64,000 nucleotides of DNA from Mycobacterium nebraskense (GTDB taxonomy: Bacteria > Actinomycetota > Actinomycetes > Mycobacteriales > Mycobacteriaceae): the NCBI RefSeq assembly GCF_002102255.1, contig NZ_LQPH01000144.1, positions 60,286 through 124,285 of the forward strand. The letters run 5' to 3'. The first letter of the stretch is position 1; each line of letters starts with the position of its first letter. The translations under genes and the position numbers were made by a program. Under the pieces are notes generated by a model, which saw only the letters and a program-made list of their open reading frames with translations, ran no database searches and was not told the origin of the DNA. This document shows positions 47,370 through 56,462 of the stretch, piece by piece.

Positions 47370-48476
47370 TCAGAACCGAATCAGCCCGCGGAGATTGACC
47401 CCGGCGTGCAGATCGGCGTAGCCCGAGTTGATGTCCTCGAGGGTGTACTCGCGGGTGACGAGTTCGTCGAGCTTGAGCCGGCCGGCGCGGTACAGGTCGA
47501 GCATTCGGGGTATGTCGTGCCGGGGATTGGACGATCCGAAAAGCGAACCGCGGACCTGCTTTTCGTACAGGGTCAAATCGAACAGCGACAGGTCGACGCT
47601 AGTGTCGGTCGGGTGCGGGATCGCGGTCATCACCACCCTGCCGCGCTTGCCGACCAGGCTCAGGGCTTGCGCCACATAGCTCCCCTCGGCCGAATCGGTG
47701 CTGACCACGCAGACGTCGGCCATCTGACCGCGCGTCAGGTCGGTGATCAGGGCTTGGGCCTCGTCGATGGTCGCCGCGGTGTGGGTAGCGCCGAACTCGA
47801 GGGAACGGGACCGTTTGTACTCCACGGGATCGAGGGCGACGATGACGCGTGCCCCCGCGATCCGTGCGCCCTGCACCGCGTTCATGCCGATACCGCCCAC
47901 ACCCATAACCACCACGGTGTCGCCGTCGCGCGCTTCGCCGGTGCGCACCATGCTGCCGTAGCCGGTGGTGACTCCGCACCCGACCAGGGCGGCGGTGTCC
48001 AGCGCGGTGGACGGATCCACCTTGATCACCGAGGCCAGCGGCACCACCGTGTATTCGGAGAACGTTCCCAGCACGCACATCTGGCCCAGCCCTTGGCCTT
48101 TCGCGTGGAACCGGAAGGTGCCGTCGAGTTGCGGCCCGGCGATGATGGCGGCGCCGAGCACGCACAGATTGCTCATGCCGCGCGAACACGGTTCGCAACG
48201 ACCACAGGCCGGAATGAAACTCAGCGCCACCGAATCGCCTTGGGCGACTTCGGTGACACCCGGACCGACGTCGACGACGACGCCCGCGCCCTCATGCCCA
48301 CCGACCACCGGTAGCTGCATCGGCATGTCGCCGGTGATCAGGTGGTCATCGGAGTGGCACAGCCCGGCGGCGGCCATCTTGACCAGGACCTCGTTCTCCT
48401 TGGGCCCGTCGAGGTCGACCTCGTCGACTTCCCACTTCTGGTGCAGGCCCCACAGCACCGCTGCTTTGGTTTTCAT
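47370..48476 (-). CDS. NDMA-dependent-type zinc alcohol dehydrogenase
   Basis: 368 residues, medium-chain zinc ADH. Catalytic zinc ligands Cys in Gly-Leu-Cys-His-Ser-Asp and His in Gly-Gly-His-Glu-Gly, structural zinc lobe Cys-Gly-Arg-Cys-Glu-Pro-Cys-(x7)-Cys, and Rossmann Gly-Val-Gly-Gly-Ile-Gly. Closest in character to actinobacterial N,N-dimethyl-nitrosoaniline-dependent ADHs with tightly bound cofactor. An AAGGAG site precedes the ATG at 48476. It follows the P450 gene by 16 bp and would oxidise the alcohol that the P450 makes. Confidence 0.9.
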   Translation of the reverse strand: MKTKAAVLWGLHQKWEVDEVDLDGPKENEVLVKMAAAGLCHSDDHLITGDMPMQLPVVGGHEGAGVVVDVGPGVTEVAQGDSVALSFIPACGRCEPCSRGMSNLCVLGAAIIAGPQLDGTFRFHAKGQGLGQMCVLGTFSEYTVVPLASVIKVDPSTALDTAALVGCGVTTGYGSMVRTGEARDGDTVVVMGVGGIGMNAVQGARIAGARVIVALDPVEYKRSRSLEFGATHTAATIDEAQALITDLTRGQMADVCVVSTDSAEGSYVAQALSLVGKRGRVVMTAIPHPTDTSVDLSLFDLTLYEKQVRGSLFGSSNPRHDIPRMLDLYRAGRLKLDELVTREYTLEDINSGYADLHAGVNLRGLIRF

Positions 48477-48492
48477 CGAGAACTCCTTGGAG

Positions 48493-49767
48493 TCAGCGCT
48501 TCTCGGGCGTCCAGGTGGCCGGCAGGCTGTTGACGCCGTTGATGAAGTTGGCCAGCGCATAGTTGGGCTCCGGTGCCGAGATATCCGGAATGCGTGTGTA
48601 GACCTCGGTCAGCAACGCCTTGAGCATGGTGCGCGCCAGCGCGGCGCCCAGGCAGAAGTGCGGACCGCCGCCACCGAAGGCGATGTGCGGGTTCGGGTTT
48701 CGCAGGATGTTGAACGAATGGGGGTCTTCGAAGACGTCCTCGTCGCGGTTGCCCGAGTAGTACCACAGCACGACCTTGTCGCCGGCCTTGATCTCCGAAC
48801 CGCGCACGGTGATGTCCTGGGTGGCGGTGCGGCGCATGTGCAGCAACGGCGATCCCCAGCGCAAGACCTCCTCGACCGCGGTGCCGACGCGGCCCTCGAC
48901 ATCCTCGACAAGCAGCGCGCGCTGGTCGGGGAACTTCGAGAGGGCGGCGATGGCGTGGGCCGAGGCGTGCCGCGTGGTGTCGTTGGACGCGACGCCCATC
49001 AGCACGAAGAACGCCTTCAGCTCGTCGTCGGTCATCTTCTTGCCGTCGAACTCGGCCTGCACCATCCACGTCATCAGGTCGTCACCGGGGTTGGCCCGCC
49101 GCTCGGGGATCAAGACCGTTGCGACCTCGTGCAGGTCCATCACGGCGCCCATGAACAGTTCGAGTTCGCTCTGCTCGCCGCGGATGTTCGGGTCTGTCCA
49201 GCCCACGAGCCGCTGTGCCGCGGTGACGGCCTTGTCCCGCAGTTCGCCGTCGGGCAGCCCAAAGAAGCTGCCGAAGATCCGGCCGGGCAGTTTCACCGAC
49301 ACCAGTTGGACGAAGTCGCCCTCGCCGAGGTGGGCCATCTCGCTGACCAGGTCGTGGGCGTGGCCCCGGATCCATCCCTCCAGCCGGCGCACGTTCTTGG
49401 GCTTGAATGCCTCCGTCGTGATCCCGCGCAGCTGGGTGTGCCGCGGGGCGTCCATCGCGATGAACGACTGCGCGATCTCCACCGCCTCGGGGGCGAAGTC
49501 CTCCATCGTGATGCCCTGCGCGGAGGAGAAGATCTCCGGGTGGCGGCTGGCCATCCGGATGTCGTCTTGTTTGGTCAGCGACCAGAACCCCCTGGTGTTG
49601 AGCTCGGGGGGCAACAGATCCGACTCCGCGGGGCGGCTCCACGGCACGGGATTCTCCGCGCGCAGGACGGCGAAGGCGGCGTCGCGCTCTTCCGGGGATT
49701 TCGCCCAGAACGCGCGGGCGCTCAGGTCGATGTCCTTGTGGGTGGGCGCGGTCGTAGGTGCGGTCAT
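48493..49767 (-). CDS. cytochrome P450, sterol/alkane hydroxylase-like
   Basis: 424 residues. I-helix Val-Ala-Ser-Asn-Asp-Thr-Thr-Arg (about 258-265), Glu-x-x-Arg in Glu-Glu-Val-Leu-Arg, and haem loop Phe-Gly-Gly-Gly-Gly-Pro-His-Phe-Cys-Leu-Gly. The stretch after the Glu-x-x-Arg (Met-Arg-Arg-Thr-Ala, then Gly-Asp-Lys-Val-Val-Leu-Trp-Tyr-Tyr-Ser-Gly-Asn) resembles the CYP125/142/124 group that hydroxylate sterol or branched-chain termini; the exact family is not assigned. First gene of the P450-ADH-peptide-ALDH-FadD operon, with AGAAAGGG before the ATG. The ferredoxin at 51907 is a likely electron donor. Confidence 0.92.
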   Translation of the reverse strand: MTAPTTAPTHKDIDLSARAFWAKSPEERDAAFAVLRAENPVPWSRPAESDLLPPELNTRGFWSLTKQDDIRMASRHPEIFSSAQGITMEDFAPEAVEIAQSFIAMDAPRHTQLRGITTEAFKPKNVRRLEGWIRGHAHDLVSEMAHLGEGDFVQLVSVKLPGRIFGSFFGLPDGELRDKAVTAAQRLVGWTDPNIRGEQSELELFMGAVMDLHEVATVLIPERRANPGDDLMTWMVQAEFDGKKMTDDELKAFFVLMGVASNDTTRHASAHAIAALSKFPDQRALLVEDVEGRVGTAVEEVLRWGSPLLHMRRTATQDITVRGSEIKAGDKVVLWYYSGNRDEDVFEDPHSFNILRNPNPHIAFGGGGPHFCLGAALARTMLKALLTEVYTRIPDISAPEPNYALANFINGVNSLPATWTPEKR

Positions 49768-49788
49768 CAGGGGGCCCTTTCTGGCGGT

Positions 49789-49802
49789 GTGCAGTGGTGC
49801 AC
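49789..49802 (-). promoter_or_regulatory. small palindrome upstream of the P450 operon
   Basis: GTGCA-GTGG-TGCAC at 49789-49802, 22 bp before the P450 ATG. Possible operator or response-regulator half-site pair. The remaining 100 bp up to the histidine kinase stop shows nothing else. Confidence 0.35.
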
Positions 49803-49904
49803 GTCACCGCGGCTTCGTATCCATGCTGGTCGGCGCAACGGCGGCGCGGCACAGACGCGGGTGCCAATCACTGGCCTGCGCGGGCCAGCGCATGGAACCG
49901 GCGA

Positions 49905-51203
49905 TCAGGCGATGGGTGCGCGGAAGCTGGCGACCAGGCCGCCGCCGTCGCGCGCGGCGAAGTCGACCCGGCCGCCCATCGCTTCGGCGATCTGCTGCAC
50001 AATCCACAGGCCGAGGCCGGTGGTGCCACGTTGGCCGCCGACGCTGACGTATTTGGTGGTCAGCTCGCCAAGGCTTTCGGCCGGGATGCCCGGCCCCCGG
50101 TCGGCCACCGTGAAGACCAGCTCGTCGGCTTCGCGCGAGCACGTGACATCGACCGGTTCACGCCGGCCGTGCCGGGAGGCGTTCTCCAGCAGGTTGGTCA
50201 GCACCCGGCGCAGCCCTTGGGCGTTCACGGCCACGGCGCCGACGTCACCGCTGACGCTCAGCCGCAACCGCGGCGCCGCGAGGCCGACAGCGTCGGCGGC
50301 GGCAACGATAAGGTCGGCCACGTCGACGCGGCGGATCCGGCCCGTCGAGAAGGTCGGGCGGCGACTCAGCGCGACGTCGGAGAGGGCGTCGAGCATGTCC
50401 GTCAGGTGGTGCACGTGCCGGGACACCAGCTGCAGACTGGTGTCCCGGTCGACCTGCGACATTGGTTGCGTCGACGTCAGCGCCTCGGTCAGTGCCTCTA
50501 AAGACGTTACGGGAGTGCGGAATTCGTGCACCAACACCTGGAGTCCATCCTGTTGCGACTGGTAGGACTGCAGCAGGCGGGCCCGCAGGTCGCGTTCCTC
50601 TTCGGCGGCGGCGTGTTCGGCCTCGGCTTCTACCAGCGCTCTTAGCCGCGAGCGGTGTTCGCGTTCGGCGAGCGCGGAGAGCCCTGCGGTAATGATCGCG
50701 ACGAAGATCAGATACAGCGCCGACCAGCCGGCCTGTAGCGCCGGAGCCGCGGTGACCGGAAGCGCCGGCGACGACGTCAGCGCCACGGGGATATAGGCGG
50801 CGCCCAAAAGGACGGCGACGATCAATGTTTCATTGAGCGACAGCCGGGCCGCCGAGGCGATGACCGCCAACGGCAGCACCGACACCACCGGGCTGTACAC
50901 CCCTCCGCTCAGCGCGATGAGCGCAAGGGTGAACGCCGAGTCCAAGCCGGTGACCAGCCACGCATACCGAGTGCGTCGAACCTCGAGCTGCGGGTAGGCC
51001 ATCACGGCGGCCGCGTAGACCATTGCGGCGCCCAGGACGGCAACGATGGCCGCGGCGTGCTGGCGGACCCAGTGCGGTCCGATCGCCAGCAGCACACCGA
51101 CTGAGGTGACCACGGCGACCCGCACCGCGACGACGGTGCGGGCCAGCCCGTAGTCCTCGCCGTAGAAGTCCACCGTGGTTCTGAGTTGATCGAGCGGTCT
51201 CAC
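49905..51203 (-). CDS. membrane sensor histidine kinase
   Basis: 432 residues. Six hydrophobic segments (about 25-190) form a membrane sensor with little outside loop, then a coiled linker, H-box Val-His-Glu-Phe-Arg-Thr-Pro (His about 248), N-box Asn-Leu-Leu-Glu-Asn-Ala-Ser-Arg-His-Gly, G1 Asp-Arg-Gly-Pro-Gly-Ile-Pro and G2 Gly-Thr-Thr-Gly-Leu-Gly-Leu. The GTG at 51203 is chosen from a TATGGT -10 at 51216-51211 (leaderless); the ATG at 51215 adds four residues. It diverges from the response regulator, its obvious partner. An intramembrane sensor beside a P450 operon suggests detection of a membrane-soluble substrate. Confidence 0.88.
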   Translation of the reverse strand: MRPLDQLRTTVDFYGEDYGLARTVVAVRVAVVTSVGVLLAIGPHWVRQHAAAIVAVLGAAMVYAAAVMAYPQLEVRRTRYAWLVTGLDSAFTLALIALSGGVYSPVVSVLPLAVIASAARLSLNETLIVAVLLGAAYIPVALTSSPALPVTAAPALQAGWSALYLIFVAIITAGLSALAEREHRSRLRALVEAEAEHAAAEEERDLRARLLQSYQSQQDGLQVLVHEFRTPVTSLEALTEALTSTQPMSQVDRDTSLQLVSRHVHHLTDMLDALSDVALSRRPTFSTGRIRRVDVADLIVAAADAVGLAAPRLRLSVSGDVGAVAVNAQGLRRVLTNLLENASRHGRREPVDVTCSREADELVFTVADRGPGIPAESLGELTTKYVSVGGQRGTTGLGLWIVQQIAEAMGGRVDFAARDGGGLVASFRAPIA

Positions 51204-51210
51204 CCGGCTG

Positions 51211-51232
51211 ACCATAGGGTTGCGGCTAGCAT
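51211..51232. promoter_or_regulatory. divergent leaderless promoters of the two-component pair
   Basis: On the minus strand TATGGT (51216-51211) is 7 bases before the kinase GTG at 51203. On the plus strand TAGCAT (51227-51232) is 7 bases before the regulator ATG at 51240. The two -10 elements are 10 bp apart, so the promoters cannot be occupied independently and one bound regulator would control both. Confidence 0.6.
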
Positions 51233-51239
51233 CACGGCA

Positions 51240-51914
51240 ATGACCCGCTCGCCGTACGTCGTGGTGATCGTCGACGACCACGAGCTGTTCGCGCAGGGCC
51301 TGGCCCTGTTGCTCACCCGCGAATGGGGCGAACTGTTCACCGTCGGCGGCCAGACGACGTACGTGGAAGAGGCCGCCGACCTGGTGGCCCGGTGCGACGC
51401 CGACGTCGCGATCATCGACCTGTCGATGCCGCCGCTGGGCGGGGTGGCCGCCATCCGGCACATCAAGACGCGCCACCCGAAGACCCGGATCCTGGCGCTG
51501 TCTGGGACCGACGACCTGGCGCTGGCCGAGGAGGCGTTGCGGGCCGGCGCCGACGGTTTTCTGCCCAAAACCGCGCGGCCCGAGGCGCTGGCGGGACCCC
51601 TGTGGACGATCGCGGAGGGCCTGCGCGTCATCGACGGCGCGCTGCTCGATGCGCTGCTGAGCAACACCCGCAAGCCGCCGTCCGAGCTGCTGGACAACCT
51701 CAGCGCCCAGGATCTCCAACTATGGACCCTGCTCGCGTCCGGCATGGAGACCGGCGACATCGCCCAGCGGATGCTGGTGTCGGAACGCACCGCCAAACGC
51801 ATGGTGGCCGCGCTGCTACACAAACTCGGGGTCGGCAATCGCATCGCCGCTGCGGCGCTGGCCGGGCGCTACCGGTTGCTCGATGACGTTGCCGAAACCG
51901 GCCGGATCAGTTGA
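51240..51914 (+). CDS. NarL/FixJ-type response regulator
   Basis: 224 residues. Receiver domain with Asp-Asp pair in Val-Asp-Asp-His-Glu, phospho-acceptor Asp in Ile-Ile-Asp-Leu-Ser-Met-Pro-Pro (about 60) and Lys in Leu-Pro-Lys-Thr. C-terminal LuxR-type helix-turn-helix: Gly-Met-Glu-Thr-Gly-Asp-Ile-Ala-Gln-Arg-Met-Leu-Val-Ser-Glu-Arg-Thr-Ala-Lys-Arg. ATG at 51240 matches the leaderless -10. Pairs with the divergent kinase. Its end overlaps the ferredoxin gene by 8 bp. Targets probably include the P450 operon, though no site is proven. Confidence 0.9.
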   Translation: MTRSPYVVVIVDDHELFAQGLALLLTREWGELFTVGGQTTYVEEAADLVARCDADVAIIDLSMPPLGGVAAIRHIKTRHPKTRILALSGTDDLALAEEALRAGADGFLPKTARPEALAGPLWTIAEGLRVIDGALLDALLSNTRKPPSELLDNLSAQDLQLWTLLASGMETGDIAQRMLVSERTAKRMVAALLHKLGVGNRIAAAALAGRYRLLDDVAETGRIS

Positions 51915-52101
51915 GGATTCGGATCGCCTGGGCGGGACACATCGCGGCTGCCCGAACCAGCCGGTCGCGGTCGGCTTCGGGCGGGTCCGGCTCGAGCACC
52001 ACCACCTGTTCGGCACCGTCGGGAATGTCGAAAACGTCGGGAGCGGCCAGCAGGCACTGCCCGTGTCCCTCACAAAGTTGGTAGTCGACGGTGATGTGCA
52101 T
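51907..52101 (-). CDS. [3Fe-4S] ferredoxin of the P450-partner type
   Basis: 64 residues. Cluster motif Cys10-x-x-His13-x-x-Cys16 and a distant Cys55-Pro, the mycobacterial Cys-x-x-His-x-x-Cys-(n)-Cys-Pro pattern in which His replaces one Cys. These small ferredoxins feed electrons to P450s. The ATG at 52101 gives the usual N-terminus Met-His-Ile-Thr-Val-Asp. It converges with the response regulator (8-bp overlap) and lies 2 kb from the P450 gene. Confidence 0.92.
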   Translation of the reverse strand: MHITVDYQLCEGHGQCLLAAPDVFDIPDGAEQVVVLEPDPPEADRDRLVRAAAMCPAQAIRILN

Positions 52102-52275
52102 GAGCGCCAGTATCGGCCGCGTCTGCGCACCGCGGGCGGTCCACACGCGCCAGATGTGGCCTGGCCGGGCCAGCTCGTCGAGGGCCTTTCAGCTCTACTT
52201 TGCATCGAGGCGTACGGCGTAGCATCTGCTCATTCTGGAGACCCCAGTGTCCCTTCCTGAGTCGAGAACGCGATC

Positions 52276-54933
52276 ATGACCACCACGCAAAGCGAGTCCG
52301 CCTCCTCCATCGAAGCACCCGCGCTTGTCGAGCAGCGCAGACACGAGGTCGATGCGATCGTCGACAGGGCGGCCGCGGCCGCCCGAGCCTTCCGCAACCT
52401 TGACCAGCAGCAGGTCGATGCCATTGTCGAGGCGATGGTGCGCGCCGGGGTACGCGCCGCAGGGGAACTGGCGAGTGTGGCTATCGAGGAGACCGGATTT
52501 GGCGTCTTCGAGGACAAGGTCGTCAAGAACTATGTGGCCACCGAATTCCTCCACGACTATCTGCGCGGCAAGAAATCGGTGGGAGTCATCGACGAGGACG
52601 TCGAGAACAACATTGTGCACGTGGCCGAGCCGATCGGGGTGGTGCTCGCCATCACCCCGGTGACCAACCCGACCTCGACGGTGCTGTTCAAGGCGATCGT
52701 GGCCGCCAAGACCCGCAACGCGATTCTCTTTCGACCGTCACCGGTTGCGGTGCGCTCGTGCGAACGCAGCCTGGAGATCCTCCGCACGGCGGCCGAAGCC
52801 GCCGGTATGCCATCCGGGGCGCTGCAGGTGATCCCGGACGCCGCGCACGAGGTGACCCACTATCTGTTCAAACACCCAGAAGTTGACTTCATCTGGGTGA
52901 CCGGCGGACCGAAGATCGTTGCGCTGGCGAATTCGGCCGGAAAGCCGGGGCTCAGTGTCGGTCCCGGCAACGCCCCGATCTACATTCACAAGACCGCGGA
53001 CCTCAAGGGCGCGGTCGTCGACATCCTGATCTCGAAAACCTTTGACTCGTCAGTCATCTGCCCGGCCGAGCAAACGTGCGTCATCGACGACGAGGTATAC
53101 GACGAGGTGATGGCCGAGTTCGAGCGGATGGGCGCCCGGTTGCTCACCCCCGACGAGGCCCAAGCGGTGGCGGAGTTCGCGTTTGGCTGCGGCGACAAGA
53201 TCTCGCTCGAGGCGGTCGGACAGAAGGCGTCGGAACTGGCCGCCCGGGCCGGCTTCAGCGTGTCACCGACCGTGAAGGTGCTGCTGGCGCCGCTGCCGGC
53301 CGACCTGGACGAACTCGCCGCGCACCCGTTGGTGCAGGAGAAGCTGATGCCCGTGCTCGGGGTGGTGCGCGCGCGCAGTGTCCAGCACGGCATCGACGTC
53401 GCCGTCCTGGTCACCGAGCACGGAGGATTGGGCCACACCTCGGCGGTCTACGCCAACGACGAGGACGTCATCGAGGCATACGGCCTGGCGGTCCGCACCG
53501 GGCGCATCCTGGTCAACGCGCCCACTGCGGTCGGCGCTCTCGGCGGGGTCTACAACAACCTGACCCCCACCTTCTCGCTGGGTTGCGGCACGTGGGGCGG
53601 ATCCAGCACGACGGAGAACGTCAACTACCGGCAGCTGCTGAACATCAAGACCGTCTCGCGCCGCCGCACCCCGCCGCAATGGTTCCGCGTCCCGTCCAAC
53701 ACCTACTTCAACGAAGGCGCACTCGACAACTTGCGCGAGCTCGACTGTGAAACCGTCGTGGTGATCACCGATGCTCAGACCGAGGAGCGCGGCGTGGTTG
53801 ACCTGCTGCGCGCCAGGTTGCGCACCCAACACGTGCAGGTGTTCAGCGAGGTGACACCGGAGCCCGACGAGGCGACGATCCACCGTGGCGTCGCGCTGCT
53901 GCAGCGGGTCCAACCCGACCTGTTGATCGCCGTTGGCGGCGGCTCGGTGCTCGACGCCGGAAAGGCGATCCGCCTGTTCTACGAACACCCGGAGAAGAGC
54001 CTCGACGAGTTGACGATGCCGTTCCTCGACCCCCGCAAGCGCGTTGCCGACTACCCGACCGACCGTCATCGTGTCCAATTGGTCGCTGTCCCAACGACAT
54101 CGGGCACCGGATCGGAAGTGTCGCCAGCGGCCGTGTTGACGGTGCGCGGGAAGAAGGAGACGCTCGTCGACTACAGCCTGGTGCCTGACCTCGCGATCGT
54201 CGACCCGGTCCTGACCTCCTCGATGCCGCAGAAGCTGACCGCCGACACCGGCATCGACGCACTGACCCACGCACTGGAGGCGATCGTCTCGATCTTCGCC
54301 TCGCCGTACACGGATGCGTTGTGCGCCCAGGCGGCACGGCTGATCTTCGACGCGCTGCCGAGAGCATACGAAGATTCCGACGACCTATCCGCGCGCACGG
54401 GCATGTCCAATGCGGCGACTCTTGCCGGGCTGGCCTTCTCGAATGCGTTCGTCGGGACGAATCATGCGCTCGCCCATGCCGTCGGTGCGAAATTCGGAAT
54501 CGCGCATGGCCGGGCGAACGGGATCTTCCTGCCGCATGTGCTGCGCTACAACGCGAGTCTGCCAAGCAAGTTCATGCCGGCGCCCGGATATTCGGCCTAC
54601 ATCGCACCGGACAAGTACGCGCAGCTCGGCCAGCTGGTCTTCGGTGGCCATGAGCCCGACGAAGCCCGCCGTCGGTTGTTCCAAGGGGTTGATGATCTGC
54701 TGAACCGGCTGAACATGCCGCGATCGCTGCGGGAATACGGCGTCGAGGAGGAGGAGTTCCTGGCGGCGCTGCCCGCGTTGGCGATGACGGCATTCGAGGA
54801 CCTCAGCAACCGCACAAATCCGAGGATGCCCTTGGTCAGCGAGATCACCGCTTTGCTTCGGGTGGGCTTCTACGGCGATGCCGTTCTCGGGCAGTCACTC
54901 CCGCCCGAACGATCGGAGCCGTCTCAAAGCTGA
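52276..54933 (+). CDS. adhE: AdhE-type bifunctional acyl-CoA/aldehyde-alcohol dehydrogenase
   Basis: 885 residues. The N-terminal half (about 20-450) is a CoA-acylating aldehyde dehydrogenase with Ser-Ser-Val-Ile-Cys-Pro-Ala-Glu-Gln-Thr (catalytic Cys). The C-terminal half (about 460-870) is an iron-type alcohol dehydrogenase: Gly-Gly-Gly-Ser-Val-Leu-Asp, Thr-Thr-Ser-Gly-Thr-Gly-Ser-Glu-Val, Asp-Ala-Leu-Thr-His-Ala and His-Ala-Val-Gly-Ala-Lys-Phe-Gly-Ile-His-like ligand segments. AdhE interconverts acyl-CoA, aldehyde and alcohol and forms spirosomes; it is best known from fermenters and is unusual in mycobacteria. Upstream, a TAGCAT (52220-52225) may be the -10, giving a leader of about 43 bases. 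Physiological direction uncertain. Confidence 0.9.
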   Translation: MTTTQSESASSIEAPALVEQRRHEVDAIVDRAAAAARAFRNLDQQQVDAIVEAMVRAGVRAAGELASVAIEETGFGVFEDKVVKNYVATEFLHDYLRGKKSVGVIDEDVENNIVHVAEPIGVVLAITPVTNPTSTVLFKAIVAAKTRNAILFRPSPVAVRSCERSLEILRTAAEAAGMPSGALQVIPDAAHEVTHYLFKHPEVDFIWVTGGPKIVALANSAGKPGLSVGPGNAPIYIHKTADLKGAVVDILISKTFDSSVICPAEQTCVIDDEVYDEVMAEFERMGARLLTPDEAQAVAEFAFGCGDKISLEAVGQKASELAARAGFSVSPTVKVLLAPLPADLDELAAHPLVQEKLMPVLGVVRARSVQHGIDVAVLVTEHGGLGHTSAVYANDEDVIEAYGLAVRTGRILVNAPTAVGALGGVYNNLTPTFSLGCGTWGGSSTTENVNYRQLLNIKTVSRRRTPPQWFRVPSNTYFNEGALDNLRELDCETVVVITDAQTEERGVVDLLRARLRTQHVQVFSEVTPEPDEATIHRGVALLQRVQPDLLIAVGGGSVLDAGKAIRLFYEHPEKSLDELTMPFLDPRKRVADYPTDRHRVQLVAVPTTSGTGSEVSPAAVLTVRGKKETLVDYSLVPDLAIVDPVLTSSMPQKLTADTGIDALTHALEAIVSIFASPYTDALCAQAARLIFDALPRAYEDSDDLSARTGMSNAATLAGLAFSNAFVGTNHALAHAVGAKFGIAHGRANGIFLPHVLRYNASLPSKFMPAPGYSAYIAPDKYAQLGQLVFGGHEPDEARRRLFQGVDDLLNRLNMPRSLREYGVEEEEFLAALPALAMTAFEDLSNRTNPRMPLVSEITALLRVGFYGDAVLGQSLPPERSEPSQS

Positions 54934-55151
54934 AGCTCGCCCCCGGTTCACATTGGCCACACCGGCCATGCCGCCGGAGGACTGGGCTTTTTGCCCGCCT
55001 CCAAGCGACAACGTGACTGCGCGATGCCAGGCATCCGGCGTTGTCGCTGTAAGGCGGGCAAACGGTCGATTCCTTCCGCCCCGAGGCCCGTGTGGCGGAC
55101 GTGACCAAAGACGCCACTTCTTGCACTTTGCGAGAATAGCTTCGCCAATTA

Positions 55152-55168
55152 GGAGAAGGATGTTCTCC
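55152..55168 (+). promoter_or_regulatory. palindrome upstream of the thiolase operon
   Basis: GGAGAA-GGATG-TTCTCC at 55152-55168, upstream of a TACGAT -10-like element (55186-55191) and the thiolase GTG at 55204. A possible operator of the beta-oxidation operon. The rest of the 270-bp gap after adhE shows no ORF or structure I can support. Confidence 0.4.
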
Positions 55169-55203
55169 GAACCCGAGAGACGAATTACGATCACTGATGA
55201 TCT

Positions 55204-56460
55204 GTGAGGTCCCCGCCCCCCAACAGATGGGAGTCCGTCATCGACGCCTGGATCCTCGATGCGGTGCGCACGCCACGCGGCCGAGGCCGCCCCGACGGCG
55301 GACTGCACCCCGTCCATCCGCAGGCCTTGCTCGCCCGTTGCCTTACCGCGCTGGCCGAGCGGACCGGCTTCGACCCGGCCGACGTCGATGACGTGATCGC
55401 GGGCAACGGCATCCTCAGCGGTGACCACGGCGACGACATCGCGCGCCTGTCGGTTCTCGTCGCGGGATGGCCCGAGACCGTGCCGGGGATGACGCTGAAC
55501 CGATTCTGCGGATCCGGCCAACAAGCCGTCACGGTCGCGGCGTCATCGATCGCCGCCGGCAACGAGGATCTGGTGATCGCCGGTGGAGTCGAGTCGATGT
55601 CCCGGTGGGACGCCACAGCGGGAATCCCGACGATCGATGGCGACAACCCCGACTTCCGGGCGCGGTACCCCACGGTCCCCCAAGGCATTTCGGCCGACCT
55701 GATCGCCACGTTGGAGGGGTTCAGCCGGGAAACGGTCGACGCCTACGCCGCGCAAAGCCAGAGCCGCGCCGCGGTGGCGATCGACGAGGGAAGGTTCGTG
55801 CGTTCGCTGGTCGACGTCCCGACACCCAACGGACCGTTCGGACGCGACGAACATCCGCGCCCCGGCACCACCACCGAGGCGTTGGCGCGCCTCAAGCCTG
55901 CCTTCGCCGCGATGGGCGGCACCCGCGCCGACGGTGAGCAACGCACGTTCGACGAGATCTGCCTTGAGCGCTACCCCGGCATCGACCACATCGATCATGT
56001 GCACCACGCGGGCAATTCGTCCGGGGTGGTCGACGGTGCCGCCGCGGTGCTGGTCGCATCCTCCAACTGGATGCACGCCGAGGGCGTCACCCCGCGCGCA
56101 CAGGTTCGCGCCACCGCGGCGATCGGCAGCGAACCGATCATCATGCTCACCGCACCCGGACCGGCGGCGCAGCGGTGTCTGGAACGCGCCGGGATGGCGG
56201 TGGAAGACATCGACCTCTGGGAAATCAACGAAGCCTTCGCCGCGGTTCCGCTCAAGACGATGCGCGATCTCGACATCGACCCCGAGGTGGTCAACGTCAA
56301 CGGTGGTGCCATCGCCCTCGGCCACCCCATCGGCGCCACCGGGGCGATGCTCATCGGCACTCTCCTGGACCAGCTCGAACGCCGAGATCTGACAACGGGT
56401 CTGGTGACGATGTGTACCGGCGGCGGAATGGGTACGGCGACCATCATCGAGCGAGTGTGA
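55204..56460 (+). CDS. acetyl-CoA acetyltransferase / 3-ketoacyl-CoA thiolase
   Basis: 418-residue thiolase: Asp-Ala-Val-Arg-Thr-Pro-Arg-Gly near the N-terminus, nucleophilic Cys in Asn-Arg-Phe-Cys-Gly-Ser-Gly (about 100), His in Asn-Val-Asn-Gly-Gly-Ala-Ile-Ala-Leu-Gly-His-Pro, and the second Cys in Met-Cys-Thr-Gly-Gly-Gly. It cleaves 3-ketoacyl-CoA with CoA. The GTG at 55204 is the only convenient start before the conserved region; it has no clear ribosome site, so the N-terminus is uncertain. First of four beta-oxidation genes in a row. Confidence 0.9.
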   Translation: MRSPPPNRWESVIDAWILDAVRTPRGRGRPDGGLHPVHPQALLARCLTALAERTGFDPADVDDVIAGNGILSGDHGDDIARLSVLVAGWPETVPGMTLNRFCGSGQQAVTVAASSIAAGNEDLVIAGGVESMSRWDATAGIPTIDGDNPDFRARYPTVPQGISADLIATLEGFSRETVDAYAAQSQSRAAVAIDEGRFVRSLVDVPTPNGPFGRDEHPRPGTTTEALARLKPAFAAMGGTRADGEQRTFDEICLERYPGIDHIDHVHHAGNSSGVVDGAAAVLVASSNWMHAEGVTPRAQVRATAAIGSEPIIMLTAPGPAAQRCLERAGMAVEDIDLWEINEAFAAVPLKTMRDLDIDPEVVNVNGGAIALGHPIGATGAMLIGTLLDQLERRDLTTGLVTMCTGGGMGTATIIERV

Positions 56461-56462
56461 CC

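Noticed and set aside
47965..50565. 866-codon plus-strand frame
   Set aside because: Antisense to the ADH, P450 and kinase genes, which have full catalytic motifs; no domain in the long frame.
49905..51719. Histidine kinase extended to 604 codons
   Set aside because: The extra 170 codons lie inside the divergent response regulator; a -10 and GTG at 51203 explain the start.
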